27,935 nucleotides of DNA from JBFMEX01 sp040752215 (GCA_040752215.1 JBFMEX010000100.1:1-27935), one strand, 5' to 3'; positions 1 through 6,954 are shown, counted from the first letter of the stretch. A program made the numbers and translations. Notes: generated from the letters alone by a model not told the origin.

Positions 1-35
1 CGCGAGGAGCAGGTCGCGCAATTGGCACCGGGCTT

Positions 36-56
36 CCTCCCCCTCGAGGGGGGAGG
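36..56. repeat. GC-rich palindrome flanking the DUF559 gene
   Basis: A near-perfect palindrome of the form CCTCCCCC-TCGA-GGGGGGAGG lies just beyond the 3' end of the DUF559 gene. It resembles the GC-rich elements at 578-673 and 14544-14567. The first 122 bases contain nothing else I can assign: no convincing gene end is visible in any frame. Confidence 0.5.
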
Positions 57-122
57 ACGGCGCGCGCTTCACTTGGCCCCGGCCTCCACGACGTGGGCTC
101 GCCACGCGACGACGGCGAGGGG

Positions 123-509
123 CTAAGTGATTGCGCGTCGCCGAGGTGGGGGTGGCCGATCTCGCACCGCCGGCCACTCCAAAAGCGCGCGCCGGATCGC
201 CGTCAGTACCCCGTCGAGGTCGTCGTCGATCTCGTGTGCCCAGAACCGCAGCACGCGATAGCCTTCATGCGCGAGCCAGGCCGTCCGCGCAGCATCGTGC
301 GCCTGCTGTGCCGCCTCGCCATGCTGCGGGCCGTCGACCTCCACGATCAGTCGCGCCTCCAGACAGATGAGATCCGCGAAATAAGACCCGATCGGATGCT
401 GCCTGCGGAACCGGTAGCCCTCGATCTGGCCGCCGCGCAAACGGTGCCACAGCCGACGCTCGGTGTGGCTCATGGTCCGGCGCAAATCGCGGGCGCGCTG
501 AATTGACAT
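123..509 (-). CDS. DUF559 domain protein (Vsr-like / PD-(D/E)XK nuclease fold)
   Basis: This 128-residue protein has the hallmarks of the DUF559 family. The N-terminus has RARDLRR and an ERRLWHRLR helix, followed by RFRRQHPIG, then D46 in FADLICLEARL, E57 and D59 in IVEVDG, and Q62-H63. The D46-x10-E57-x-D59 spacing fits the PD-(D/E)XK nuclease core related to the Vsr mismatch endonuclease. The biological role of DUF559 proteins is not known to me; DNA cleavage is inferred from the fold only. The length is typical (about 115-130). The last 15 residues are Pro/Arg-rich and poorly conserved. The ATG at 509 has no clear Shine-Dalgarno. The gene stands alone between GC-rich palindromic repeats. 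Confidence 0.85.
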   Translation of the reverse strand: MSIQRARDLRRTMSHTERRLWHRLRGGQIEGYRFRRQHPIGSYFADLICLEARLIVEVDGPQHGEAAQQAHDAARTAWLAHEGYRVLRFWAHEIDDDLDGVLTAIRRALLEWPAVRDRPPPPRRRAIT

Positions 510-577
510 GGTGAGAGCCTACGTCGAACGCCGCGCGCCGGGCACCCCCACCTCGGTCCGCTACTCGCCTCGCGCGT

Positions 578-673
578 CCCTTCCCCCTGGTGGGGGAGGC
601 TAGGGGGGGATGGCAGAACGCCCGCGCCGGGATTCCCCCCACCCCTGACCCCTCCCCACAAGGGGGAGGGGGA
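578..673. repeat. Pair of inverted GC-rich repeat elements
   Basis: Two copies of a C-run/G-run element face each other. The left copy (578-612) reads C-rich, TGGT, then G-rich with GGAGGCTAGG. The right copy (634-673), read on the minus strand, gives the same order with TTGT in the centre. Each copy can fold alone and the two can pair with each other. Similar C-run/G-run dyads are common intergenic repeats in Hyphomicrobiales genomes. Together with 36-56 they bracket the DUF559 gene. The rest of 510-903 holds no gene I can support. Confidence 0.6.
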
Positions 674-785
674 ACCCGCGCTCCACGCGGCCGACTCAGT
701 TCCGGGCCCTCACGCGCGGGACGATTCGCCTTGTAGATCATGCGACTAGGCGCATTCCGCAGGGGCGACCCAAGACGCCGAAGCC

Positions 786-799
786 TTGATTTTGGGCAA
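786..799. promoter_or_regulatory. Candidate FixK/FNR-type site
   Basis: TTGATTTTGGGCAA fits the rhizobial FixK2 box pattern TTG(A/C/G)-N6-(T/C/G)CAA. Its centre is about 111 nt upstream of the 35-residue membrane peptide at 904. If it sits at the usual -41.5 position, transcription would begin near 834. The motif is short and could occur by chance. Confidence 0.3.
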
Positions 800-903
800 G
801 ACGCTCATCTTCTAATCTTCGCATACTGGAACATAGCAGAGCCGCAGCGGCTGTCCCGGACGGCGGCGCCAAGCGGCCCGACACGCGAGGAGTGGACACC
901 ACC

Positions 904-1011
904 ATGACCATGATCACCCTTGCCGGCCTGCTTGCGGCCGGCCTCGGCATCGTCGCCTCGATCGGCCTCCTGGCCGTCGCCATCCGCCGGGATGGTTGCT
1001 GCGCGCGCTGA
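904..1011 (+). CDS. Small single-helix membrane protein (35 aa)
   Basis: The peptide starts MTMITLAGLL, continues with a roughly 25-residue hydrophobic Ala/Leu/Ile/Gly segment and ends in AIRRDGCCAR. The positive end suggests the C-terminus is cytoplasmic (positive-inside rule; inference). A GAGGAG Shine-Dalgarno lies at 887-892, 11 nt before the ATG; the second ATG at 910 is an alternative start. A perfect hairpin with a T-tract follows 32 nt after the stop, which supports a real transcript. It looks like a divergent relative of the 36-residue peptide at 1755: same size, one helix, and a C-terminal Arg...Gly-Cys...Arg pattern. No function can be assigned. Confidence 0.6.
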   Translation: MTMITLAGLLAAGLGIVASIGLLAVAIRRDGCCAR

Positions 1012-1043
1012 AGCGCGGCCCGCGACCACCGGACGATCGTAAC

Positions 1044-1068
1044 GCGAGGCGGCCACCGCCTCGCTTTT
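1044..1068 (+). terminator. Rho-independent terminator of the 35-aa gene
   Basis: A perfect 9-bp stem GCGAGGCGG / CCGCCTCGC with a CCA loop is followed by TTTT. The stem core recurs in the hairpin after the 36-residue gene (1892-1918). Confidence 0.85.
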
Positions 1069-1240
1069 GCGTTCTGCACCTCGTTCGCCAACGCCTCCGG
1101 CACGCTCTGCGAACCCGGACCCCGCGCCCAGCCTTGCACCAGACGCGACCCTGAGCTGCGCGTCGCTACGGGCTCCCATTTCATAACCAAACCAGTCGGA
1201 GTTACGAGAAGCCCAAATTACGCGGGAAAGCGCTCGTCGA

Positions 1241-1258
1241 TGCTGATCCAGATCAGCA
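1241..1258. promoter_or_regulatory. Perfect 8-bp inverted repeat, possible FNR/CRP-family operator
   Basis: TGCTGATCCAGATCAGCA is an exact dyad with a 2-nt centre. The inner TGAT-N4-ATCA matches the core of FNR/FixK sites, but the outer T/A of TTGAT...ATCAA is C/G here, so the match is imperfect. It lies about 200 nt upstream of the 66-residue gene. Downstream, an AT-rich stretch holds a second dyad, CATATTC (1352-1358) / GAATATG (1375-1381). No gene is visible between 1069 and 1460. Confidence 0.35.
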
Positions 1259-1460
1259 ATTGAGCGACGTTTTAGCGTTGCAGATCATGCCTCTAGTTTT
1301 CATCCGCGGTGCGGCAAAATCGCCGCCTTCATTGAATTGCAAACGCACACGCATATTCTTGCATTCAAACATTCGAATATGAGTCGGGTCGATCACCGAT
1401 ATCGATGACAGGCCCGGCCGAACCGGGGCGCAAGCCCCTCCGATGCGAGGAGCATGGATC

Positions 1461-1661
1461 ATGAGACGCCGCACCTACGAGGTCTGCGAGCTGCCGTCGG
1501 GCCGCTTCGCCCTGATCGCCACCGTCAACGACGACGCCGACGTGCGCCTCGACATGGACGGTGGCTTCGAAGGCGACACCTTCGCCACCCGCGAGGCGGC
1601 CGAGCAGGAGCGCGCCCGCCGCCAGCAGGCCGACGCCAAGTCGAGCGCCAAGGCTGCCTGA
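1461..1661 (+). CDS. Small acidic/basic hypothetical protein (66 aa)
   Basis: The protein starts MRRRTYEVCELPSGRFAL and has a mixed-charge middle containing DDADVRLDMDGGFEG, followed by a charged helix (REAAEQERARRQQADAK) and an Ala-rich end. The pattern of short beta strands and then a charged helix suggests a small soluble protein. I do not recognise a family. GAGGAG at 1447-1452, 8 nt before the ATG at 1461, makes this start better than the in-frame ATG at 1443. The gene is followed by a structured 90-nt spacer and the 36-residue membrane peptide, so the two may be co-transcribed. Confidence 0.6.
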   Translation: MRRRTYEVCELPSGRFALIATVNDDADVRLDMDGGFEGDTFATREAAEQERARRQQADAKSSAKAA

Positions 1662-1685
1662 GCCGCGAGCGCACAACCGAATGTC

Positions 1686-1737
1686 TCACGAGGTGCCGCC
1701 TCGTGACGTGACCAGCCTCCGTCAAGTGAGGCACCTC
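1686..1737 (+). promoter_or_regulatory. Leader with two mutually exclusive hairpins
   Basis: The spacer before the 36-residue gene can form hairpin A, TCACGAGG (1686-1693) with CCTCGTGA (1699-1706). Alternatively it forms hairpin B, GAGGTGCC (1690-1697) with GGCACCTC (1730-1737). Both stems are perfect 8-bp matches and share bases 1690-1693, so they cannot coexist. Hairpin B ends 4 nt before the Shine-Dalgarno GAAGGAG (1741-1747). The geometry is that of an attenuator or translational switch; function is inferred. Confidence 0.4.
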
Positions 1738-1754
1738 TGAGAAGGAGATGAGCC

Positions 1755-1865
1755 ATGAGCATCACTACCGTCATCGGAACCATGGTCGTCCCGCTCGGTC
1801 TGCTCGCCGCGATGGGAATCATCTACGTCGCGAGCCGCTATTACGGCTGCCACGCCGACCGGTAG
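1755..1865 (+). CDS. Small single-helix membrane protein (36 aa)
   Basis: The peptide starts MSITTVIGTMVVPLG, has one transmembrane helix to about residue 26 and ends ASRYYGCHADR. A strong Shine-Dalgarno (AAGGAG) precedes the ATG by about 7 nt, and a 12-bp hairpin follows the stop. Compared with the 35-residue peptide at 904, size, topology and the C-terminal Arg-x2-4-Gly-Cys-x-x-Arg-like end agree. I infer that they are paralogues or analogous small membrane components. The function is unknown; such peptides often bind and regulate larger membrane complexes, but no partner is visible in the window. Confidence 0.65.
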   Translation: MSITTVIGTMVVPLGLLAAMGIIYVASRYYGCHADR

Positions 1866-1891
1866 CGGCGGGGTCGGCCACATGCGACGAC

Positions 1892-1918
1892 GCGCGAGGC
1901 GGAGTCTCTGCCTCGCGC
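1892..1918 (+). terminator. Terminator-like hairpin after the 36-aa gene
   Basis: A 12-bp stem, GCGCGAGGCGGA / TCTGCCTCGCGC (one G-T pair), has a GTC loop and is followed by CTTCTC rather than a clean T-run. Its core GCGAGGCGG matches the terminator stem at 1044-1064. Confidence 0.65.
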
Positions 1919-2364
1919 CTTCTCGGACCGCGCCACCGGCATCCGGGCGCCCGCTCCCCGGCACGATAAGCCGACACGCATCGCCCCCGGCGACCTGCGC
2001 CCGGGCCCACGGCGGCATTGCTTGCGAGCACGCGCGCTCGCATCATCCCTATCCCATCACGTCCCGACTCACGCTAGAAATTCGCTGTGGATCGTCATCG
2101 CCACAGGGATGACACGGTCGCGGGGAATAGTGTCATAATAGCGCATCATCCGTTTGTCGGGGGGAACCGCGAATCGCTCGCGGGTCGGATGGTGGGATGG
2201 GAACACCCATGACATTAGCGGTATGGAGACTGATCCGCAGGTCGGAGCATTCCGGCGGCGGCTTCGGCGCGACCGAGATCGCGATCACAAGTCTCCGACG
2301 CGCGGTGCCGGCTACACCCGCCGATCCTCAATCGCCACCCGTCCGCCGGTCCCTTGCCCACGCC
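1919..2364. other. Gene-poor spacer with small dyads
   Basis: I see no convincing gene here. It contains a hairpin CTGTGG (2085-2090) / CCACAG (2101-2106) and an inverted repeat ATGACAC (2109-2115) / GTGTCAT (2130-2136) that overlaps a CATAAT hexamer (2134-2139). The hexamer could be a -10 element for the next gene. Confidence 0.3.
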
Positions 2365-2634
2365 ATGACCTTGCCGCCCGAGCGCGCCGACGATGCCACC
2401 GCGCGCCTCGCCCGTCTGGTGCCGATCGTGCGCCATCGCCTCGATTTGGCGGCCAGCATCGACGACGCGGCGATCCTGGAAAGCCTGGAGGAGATCGCAC
2501 GCGAGAAGGACCCGCAGCGGCGCTGGCGGGCCGCGTTCAAGTCCACGCTCGGTCTCTATCTGGTGCTCTACAAGCCCGATCTCGACGCCGCGCTGAATAC
2601 GCTGCTGGCGCTGCTGCCACCAAGCCGGCGCTGA
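2365..2634 (+). CDS. Hypothetical protein (89 aa)
   Basis: This is a predicted all-helical soluble protein: an N-terminal acidic segment (PPERADDATARLARLVP), a helix with LESLEEIAREKDPQRRW, and a C-terminal helix rich in Leu/Tyr ending LLALLPPSRR. I do not recognise a family. The frame stays open upstream to 2197, but that stretch is Arg/Pro-rich and looks non-coding, so I chose the ATG at 2365. No strong Shine-Dalgarno is visible, so the start and the gene's reality are both uncertain. Confidence 0.4.
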   Translation: MTLPPERADDATARLARLVPIVRHRLDLAASIDDAAILESLEEIAREKDPQRRWRAAFKSTLGLYLVLYKPDLDAALNTLLALLPPSRR

Positions 2635-2805
2635 GCGTCGCGCACCCCGCGCGAGCACATCCCCCAGCGCCCAGGCGCGAGTTGCAACCACACTCCGACT
2701 ACTCGCTGTGGGCGAGTTGCACCCTCGGCCGTGTGCTTGCCGCGAATCGGGCGACAATTGAGCCGCTCGGTGCCGAGTGAGCTGCACCCCGAGCGGGAGA
2801 CCGCC

Positions 2806-3444
2806 ATGACGTCCACGCCGACCCCGCTACCCCCAGCGGTGACCATGCTCGCCGATCATCTCGATGCCGCGCTGGCGGCTGGCGAGGATCTGGTCGCGGT
2901 CGCGAGTGCCTGGCCCCCCGCCGCGGCACCGCGCCGGCAAGCCACGTCCGCCGACATCACCCGCCTACGCCATGCCCAACGGGCGACCATCGAGGCCGTG
3001 CGCGCCGCCGAGATGCGTCTCGTCGGCCGCGTGCTCAAGGCGCGAGAGCGCGCCGCGGAGTTGGCCCGGCTCGCCAGCCCGTTCAAGCCGCTGGTCCGTC
3101 TGTTCGCCGCCGGCACCGCCGTGCTCGCCGATGCGGTTCCCGCCTGCGGTGACGCAGCCGAACAGGACTTCGCCACCGGCGACAGCCTGCTCGCCTACTG
3201 GCGCAGCCGCGGCCTCGTCGACGACGAGACGGCGAGCCTCGCCGATGACGCCGTGCTGGCGATCGACGACACCTTCCTGGTCGCTGGGCTGGCCCCGCTC
3301 GGCGTGCTGATGGACGTGGTGGCGATGCTGCTCGACACCCTCGACGCCCACTATGACCTCTATCCGGAGACCGCCCGCGTGGCGGAGCGCGAGTCCGAGG
3401 TCGAGGTGGTGACGGCCGCCGAAGCCGAGGCGGAAGCCGCCTGA
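2806..3444 (+). CDS. Hypothetical helical protein (212 aa)
   Basis: The product is Ala/Leu-rich and helical. The N-terminal 30 residues contain VTMLADHLDAALAAGEDL, the middle (50-100) is Arg-rich with RHAQRATIEAVRAAEMRLVGRVLKARERAAELARL written across two helices, and residues 160-195 form a hydrophobic helix with LAPLGVLMDVVAMLL. The tail is very acidic (Glu/Ala repeats). There is no signal peptide. The ATG at 2806 is preceded by GGGAGACCGCC, which makes it preferable to upstream in-frame starts. I recognise no family. Codon use matches the neighbours. It converges on the metallo-hydrolase gene. Confidence 0.65.
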   Translation: MTSTPTPLPPAVTMLADHLDAALAAGEDLVAVASAWPPAAAPRRQATSADITRLRHAQRATIEAVRAAEMRLVGRVLKARERAAELARLASPFKPLVRLFAAGTAVLADAVPACGDAAEQDFATGDSLLAYWRSRGLVDDETASLADDAVLAIDDTFLVAGLAPLGVLMDVVAMLLDTLDAHYDLYPETARVAERESEVEVVTAAEAEAEAA

Positions 3445-3480
3445 GCGAGCGCCACTCGCCGGGCACCGCGCACCGCGCGA

Positions 3481-4134
3481 TTACCCGAGGAACGGGTTGG
3501 TCCGCCGCTCGAGGCCGATAGTGCTGCCGGGGCCGTGGCCGCAGATGAAGGCGTACTCGTCGCCGAGCACGAGCAGCTTGGTGCGAATCGCCTCGATCAG
3601 CGCCTCGTGATCGCCATAGGGGAAATCGGTGCGGCCGATCGAGCCGCGGAACAGCACGTCGCCGACCAGCAGGAATTTCTGTCCCCGGTTGAGCAGCACA
3701 ACCGAGCCCGGCGAATGCCCCGGGCAATGCAGCACCTCGAACACATGGCCGCCGATCGTCACCGTGTCGCCTTCCGCGAGCCAGCGGTCGGGCGCGACGT
3801 CGTCGGCGGCAAAGCCATATCGGCGTCCCTGCGCGGCGAGCCCGTCGAGCAGGAACTTGTCGGCCCGGTGCGGCCCCTCGATTGCGACGCCGAGCCGCCG
3901 TGCCAGCTCCTTGGCGCCGCCCGCGTGATCGATGTGTCCGTGCGTCAGAACAATCTTTTCGGGGCGCACGCCGACCTCTTGGATCGCCGCCTGGATGCGG
4001 TCGACGTCCCCGCCCGGATCGACGATGGCGCCGACCATGCTCACCTCGTCCCACAGAAGCGAGCAGTTCTGCTGGAACGGCGTCACCTGGACGATGGCCG
4101 CCTTCAGCGCGGACTTGGTGCTGGCCTGCGACAA
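3481..4134 (-). CDS. Metallo-beta-lactamase-fold hydrolase (glyoxalase II-like, YcbL type)
   Basis: This 217-residue protein carries the full metal-binding set of the family: THGHIDH with H65, H67, D69 and H70, then H140 in CPGHSPGS, D159 in GDVLFRGSIGRTDFP, and H200 in CGHGPGSTIG. The GRTDFP and late GHGP motifs and the short length (glyoxalase II has about 250 with a C-terminal helical domain) point to the YcbL/type II-like subgroup, cytoplasmic thioester or similar hydrolases. The true substrate is unknown; S-lactoylglutathione is a possibility by family analogy. The gene lies downstream of a small secreted-protein gene on the same strand, but a strong hairpin (4179-4217) separates them. 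Confidence 0.9.
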   Translation of the reverse strand: MSQASTKSALKAAIVQVTPFQQNCSLLWDEVSMVGAIVDPGGDVDRIQAAIQEVGVRPEKIVLTHGHIDHAGGAKELARRLGVAIEGPHRADKFLLDGLAAQGRRYGFAADDVAPDRWLAEGDTVTIGGHVFEVLHCPGHSPGSVVLLNRGQKFLLVGDVLFRGSIGRTDFPYGDHEALIEAIRTKLLVLGDEYAFICGHGPGSTIGLERRTNPFLG

Positions 4135-4178
4135 CGGCTTTCCCCGTTCGAAGCGGATTGAGCAGGCTCAATAGCCGA

Positions 4179-4217
4179 GGCCGGCGACGATGGCCAGAAC
4201 GACCATCGGCGCCGGCC
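4179..4217 (-). terminator. Long GC-rich hairpin between two minus-strand genes
   Basis: GGCCGGCG (4179-4186) pairs with CGCCGGCC (4210-4217) and CGATGG (4188-4193) with CCATCG (4203-4208), with a single A-G mismatch between them and a 9-nt loop. No T-run follows on either strand, so a classical intrinsic terminator is not certain. It could end transcripts of the upstream Cys-rich gene or shield the hydrolase mRNA. Confidence 0.4.
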
Positions 4218-4255
4218 CCGGTGTAGACCGTGGGAAATGAGAGCCCCGACTGCCG

Positions 4256-4555
4256 TCAGCGCAGCGCGGCCGCCCGGCGCGCCACTTCGGCCTGCGAGAC
4301 CTCGCCGGCACCGATCAGCGCGTTGATGCACGTCTTCGAAAGCTTGGGGCCATTGGCCCGCATGCACTTGCGCACACCCGGAGTATCGGGCGCATGCTGG
4401 CTGCAATAGGAGTAGTAGTCGCTCGCGCACGCCAGTTTGACCTTGAAGCTGACGGCCGAGGCGTCGGCGATGCCGAGGCCGAGCGCGCCGAGAACGGCGG
4501 CCAGCTTCAGCAGACTGCGGCTCGTGGACTTTGCGTTCGGGATCGACGGGAACAT
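4256..4555 (-). CDS. Secreted Cys-rich small protein
   Basis: This 99-residue protein has a basic N-terminus, a hydrophobic segment (LLKLAAVLGALGLGIADASA) and a likely Sec cleavage after ADASA around residue 34. The mature part is about 65 residues with four cysteines in the pattern C-x7-C-x11-C-x10-C (LACASDYYSYC, RKCMRAN, LSKTCINAL). This resembles the Cys-rich (GLG1-type) repeat found in small periplasmic proteobacterial proteins; two disulfides are likely. Function is unknown. AGGAG lies 8 nt before the ATG at 4555, which decides this start over the ATG 14 codons upstream. Confidence 0.75.
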   Translation of the reverse strand: MFPSIPNAKSTSRSLLKLAAVLGALGLGIADASAVSFKVKLACASDYYSYCSQHAPDTPGVRKCMRANGPKLSKTCINALIGAGEVSQAEVARRAAALR

Positions 4556-4788
4556 CGGGGGGTCTCCTGTGGCTCTCCAGCGGGTCGATGTACCCACTAT
4601 CGCCGGAGGACCCGCCCCGCGCTGTCCCCCAGGGAACTCCGACGCGAGCGTAACAGGCGCTTCGTAACGAGACGCTGCATCGCCCCTCTCTGGTGCGACG
4701 CCATGGCGTCTTGTCAGTCCGCTTGACCGCTTCCTCGTCCAAGCCTACTCGGATTCGAGTCGCACTTCATCAGCCGCGTGGAGCCCGC

Positions 4789-5760
4789 ATGAAATTGAAG
4801 CTGCTCGGCACGACAGGCGTCAAAGTCTCCGAGCTGTGCTTCGGTACGATGTCGTTCGGCGGCGATGCGGACGCCGGCGAGGCGGCGCGCATGTACGCCG
4901 CCTGCCGCGATGCGGGAATCAACTTCTTCGATTGCGCCGACGCCTACTCGAAGGGCGCGGCGGAGACGATCCTCGGCAAGCTCGTCGCGGGCCATCGTGA
5001 CGAGATCGTGCTCACCTCGAAATGTTTCCTTCCGCTCGGCGACGACCTCAACGCGCGCGGCGCCAACCGCCGCCACATCGCCCGCGCAGTCGAGGCGAGC
5101 CTTGCTCGGCTCGCCACCGACCGGCTCGACGTGCTGTTCATGCACCGCTGGGACCCCGACACGGGGATCGAGGAGACGCTGCGCGCCCTGGAGCGTCTCG
5201 TCGCCGACGGCAAGGTGCTCTATCTCGGCGCCTCCAACTATGCCGCCTGGCAGGTGGCCAAGGCCAACGGCGTCGCTGAGCGGCACGGCTGGCCGCGGCT
5301 CGACGTGATCCAGCCCATGTACAACCTCGTCAAGCGGCAGGCCGAGAGCGAGATCCTGCCGATGGCCGAAGCCGAGCGCATCGGCGTCATCACCTATGGC
5401 CCGGTCGGAGGCGGGCTGCTGAGCGGCAAGTATGGTCCCGGCGCCAAGCCCGACGTCGGCCGGCTGATCGCCAACAAAGAGTATGCGGCGCGCTACGGCG
5501 AGAAGTGGTACTACGACGTTGCCGGCCGTTTCACCCAGTTCTGCCGCGAGCGCGGCCTGCATCCGGTCAGCGCCGCCGTTGCCTGGGCCGCCGCGCATCC
5601 CGCGGTCACCTGCCCGATCATCGGTGCGCGCAGTCTCGAGCAGCTCGGGCCTTCGCTCGACGCGCCGGCAATCGCCATGACGCCCGAGCTGCGCAACGCG
5701 ATCTCCGCACTCTCCCGCGCCCCGCCGCTCGCCACCGACCGGCTCGAGGAGCAGGGGTGA
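4789..5760 (+). CDS. Aldo/keto reductase
   Basis: This 323-residue protein is a TIM-barrel NADP(H)-dependent oxidoreductase of the AKR superfamily. It opens KLLGTTGVKVSELCFGTMSFGG, typical of the group. The catalytic tetrad is present: D48 (FFDCADAY), Y53, K78 and H119 (LFMHRWD). Downstream LYLGASNYAAWQ and YGPVGGGLLSGKY match the family's cofactor-binding barrel strands, and IIGARSLEQL is the usual C-terminal signature. Length is normal. I would expect reduction of small aldehydes or ketones; the substrate cannot be read from the sequence. The ATG at 4789 aligns with the family start; the open frame upstream is unsupported. It is a single-gene unit, and the 235 nt after it hold nothing recognisable. 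Confidence 0.92.
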   Translation: MKLKLLGTTGVKVSELCFGTMSFGGDADAGEAARMYAACRDAGINFFDCADAYSKGAAETILGKLVAGHRDEIVLTSKCFLPLGDDLNARGANRRHIARAVEASLARLATDRLDVLFMHRWDPDTGIEETLRALERLVADGKVLYLGASNYAAWQVAKANGVAERHGWPRLDVIQPMYNLVKRQAESEILPMAEAERIGVITYGPVGGGLLSGKYGPGAKPDVGRLIANKEYAARYGEKWYYDVAGRFTQFCRERGLHPVSAAVAWAAAHPAVTCPIIGARSLEQLGPSLDAPAIAMTPELRNAISALSRAPPLATDRLEEQG

Positions 5761-5995
5761 TCTGCGTTGCACCTCTGCCACACCCGAGGCACACCGGATC
5801 GCCGAGCTTGTACCGGGCTGGTGGCGATGCTATTTGGAGCGAGCGGTTCCTATCGCGGCAGATGAATGGGTTCCGCACCAGGAAGGCGTGACATGCGAAA
5901 GCCCGGCAAGCCCCTTATCTGATGCGAATCTTGGGCAATCCGAAGGTGGCACCTCGAACATGTAGCTGGGTACGAACCGTGCGAACTGGGCCAAT

Positions 5996-6940
5996 GTGTT
6001 CTGGCCAATCCAGATTGTCATGCTCCTGGCCTTCGGGTTCTACCTCGTCTCCATTTTCCTCCTCTACATCACTGATGGGAACGGTTGGTTCGGTACTCTG
6101 AACCATCGCGCTGCCGTCATACTTTGCGTGATCCTCCTCGTCGTCTGGTCCTTGGTGTTTGGCTTCCTGACCGTCGCCAAGAAGCGCGAGAAGGCCTTTT
6201 GGTTCTACTTCGAAGGTCCGCTCTACTCCTTCACCGCCAAGCTCACTCTCATCATCCTGTTTTGCCTGCTCGTCGCATTTCTGATCGTCGAGGTCTCATG
6301 TGACGCCGCCGCGACCCCCCGGAGCGCGGCGCTCGGCAGTGCCGCCTCGCTCTCTCACGCGAGCCGCTGCCCGGCGGCGTTCAATCCGCTGATCATCCTG
6401 CTGACGGGAGCACTGGCCACGATCGGATGGAACTATACGGCCTACGAGAACCGCCGCGCCGAGATCCGCAGGTTTTCGGTCGAGACGATCGAGAAGGTGA
6501 TCGAGGATCCAATCCACACACGACTGCGGGCCGAGGTCGAGATCGCTGCCCGCATCAGCGGCCCCATCGTCGATGCCGGCATGTACGAGACGTACTGCAC
6601 GCTGCATCAGCAAGACCACTACCGCGACACCGTGAGCTACTTTTTGTCGGGAGCGCGCCCGAGCCTCGACCAAGCCGAGTCGCTAAAGCTGGATGCGATG
6701 TGCCGCATCTACGCGATCGGCCGCTACCTCGACCAGCTCGAGTGGCTGGCGCTCCTGATCCGGCAGCGACGCATCGACGAGCTTCTCGCCCGGGAGATGC
6801 TCTGCGACACGGTAATCTGGGTCACTAAGAAGCTGCAAATGTTCGTGCGCGAGGCCCGCGCCACAGATCGTGATATTTACGAGCATACGGTGTGGCTCGC
6901 CGAGCGGTGGTCCCGCCAACCGCTGCCGCTGCACCCTTGA
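5996..6940 (+). CDS. Four-helix membrane protein with cytoplasmic C-terminal domain, unrecognised
   Basis: This 314-residue protein has predicted membrane helices at about 5-25, 39-60, 83-100 and 128-149, then a soluble, mostly helical domain (150-314). The soluble part begins NRRAEIRRFSVETIEKVIEDP and contains SLKLDAMCRIYAIGRYLDQLEWLALLIRQ. The arrangement of N-terminal helices followed by a helical domain starting with an Arg-rich 'RR' segment is reminiscent of DUF4760-type membrane proteins, but I cannot confirm this. The start is a GTG, with an in-frame stop at 5963-5965 and a weak ribosome site. The N-terminal part has more T-rich, less GC-biased codons than its neighbours, which may indicate recent acquisition. 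Confidence 0.65.
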   Translation: MFWPIQIVMLLAFGFYLVSIFLLYITDGNGWFGTLNHRAAVILCVILLVVWSLVFGFLTVAKKREKAFWFYFEGPLYSFTAKLTLIILFCLLVAFLIVEVSCDAAATPRSAALGSAASLSHASRCPAAFNPLIILLTGALATIGWNYTAYENRRAEIRRFSVETIEKVIEDPIHTRLRAEVEIAARISGPIVDAGMYETYCTLHQQDHYRDTVSYFLSGARPSLDQAESLKLDAMCRIYAIGRYLDQLEWLALLIRQRRIDELLAREMLCDTVIWVTKKLQMFVREARATDRDIYEHTVWLAERWSRQPLPLHP

Positions 6941-6954
6941 GCGAGCCCACCGCC

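Noticed and set aside
904..921. The start MTMIT resembles the lacZ-alpha start, suggesting vector contamination
   Set aside because: Only the first five residues agree; the following sequence is a high-GC membrane peptide with its own ribosome site and terminator, and no lac operator or polylinker is present.
5761..5995. Possible tRNA or attachment-site remnant in the spacer before the membrane protein
   Set aside because: No cloverleaf, direct repeat or integrase is visible; nothing supports an insertion site.
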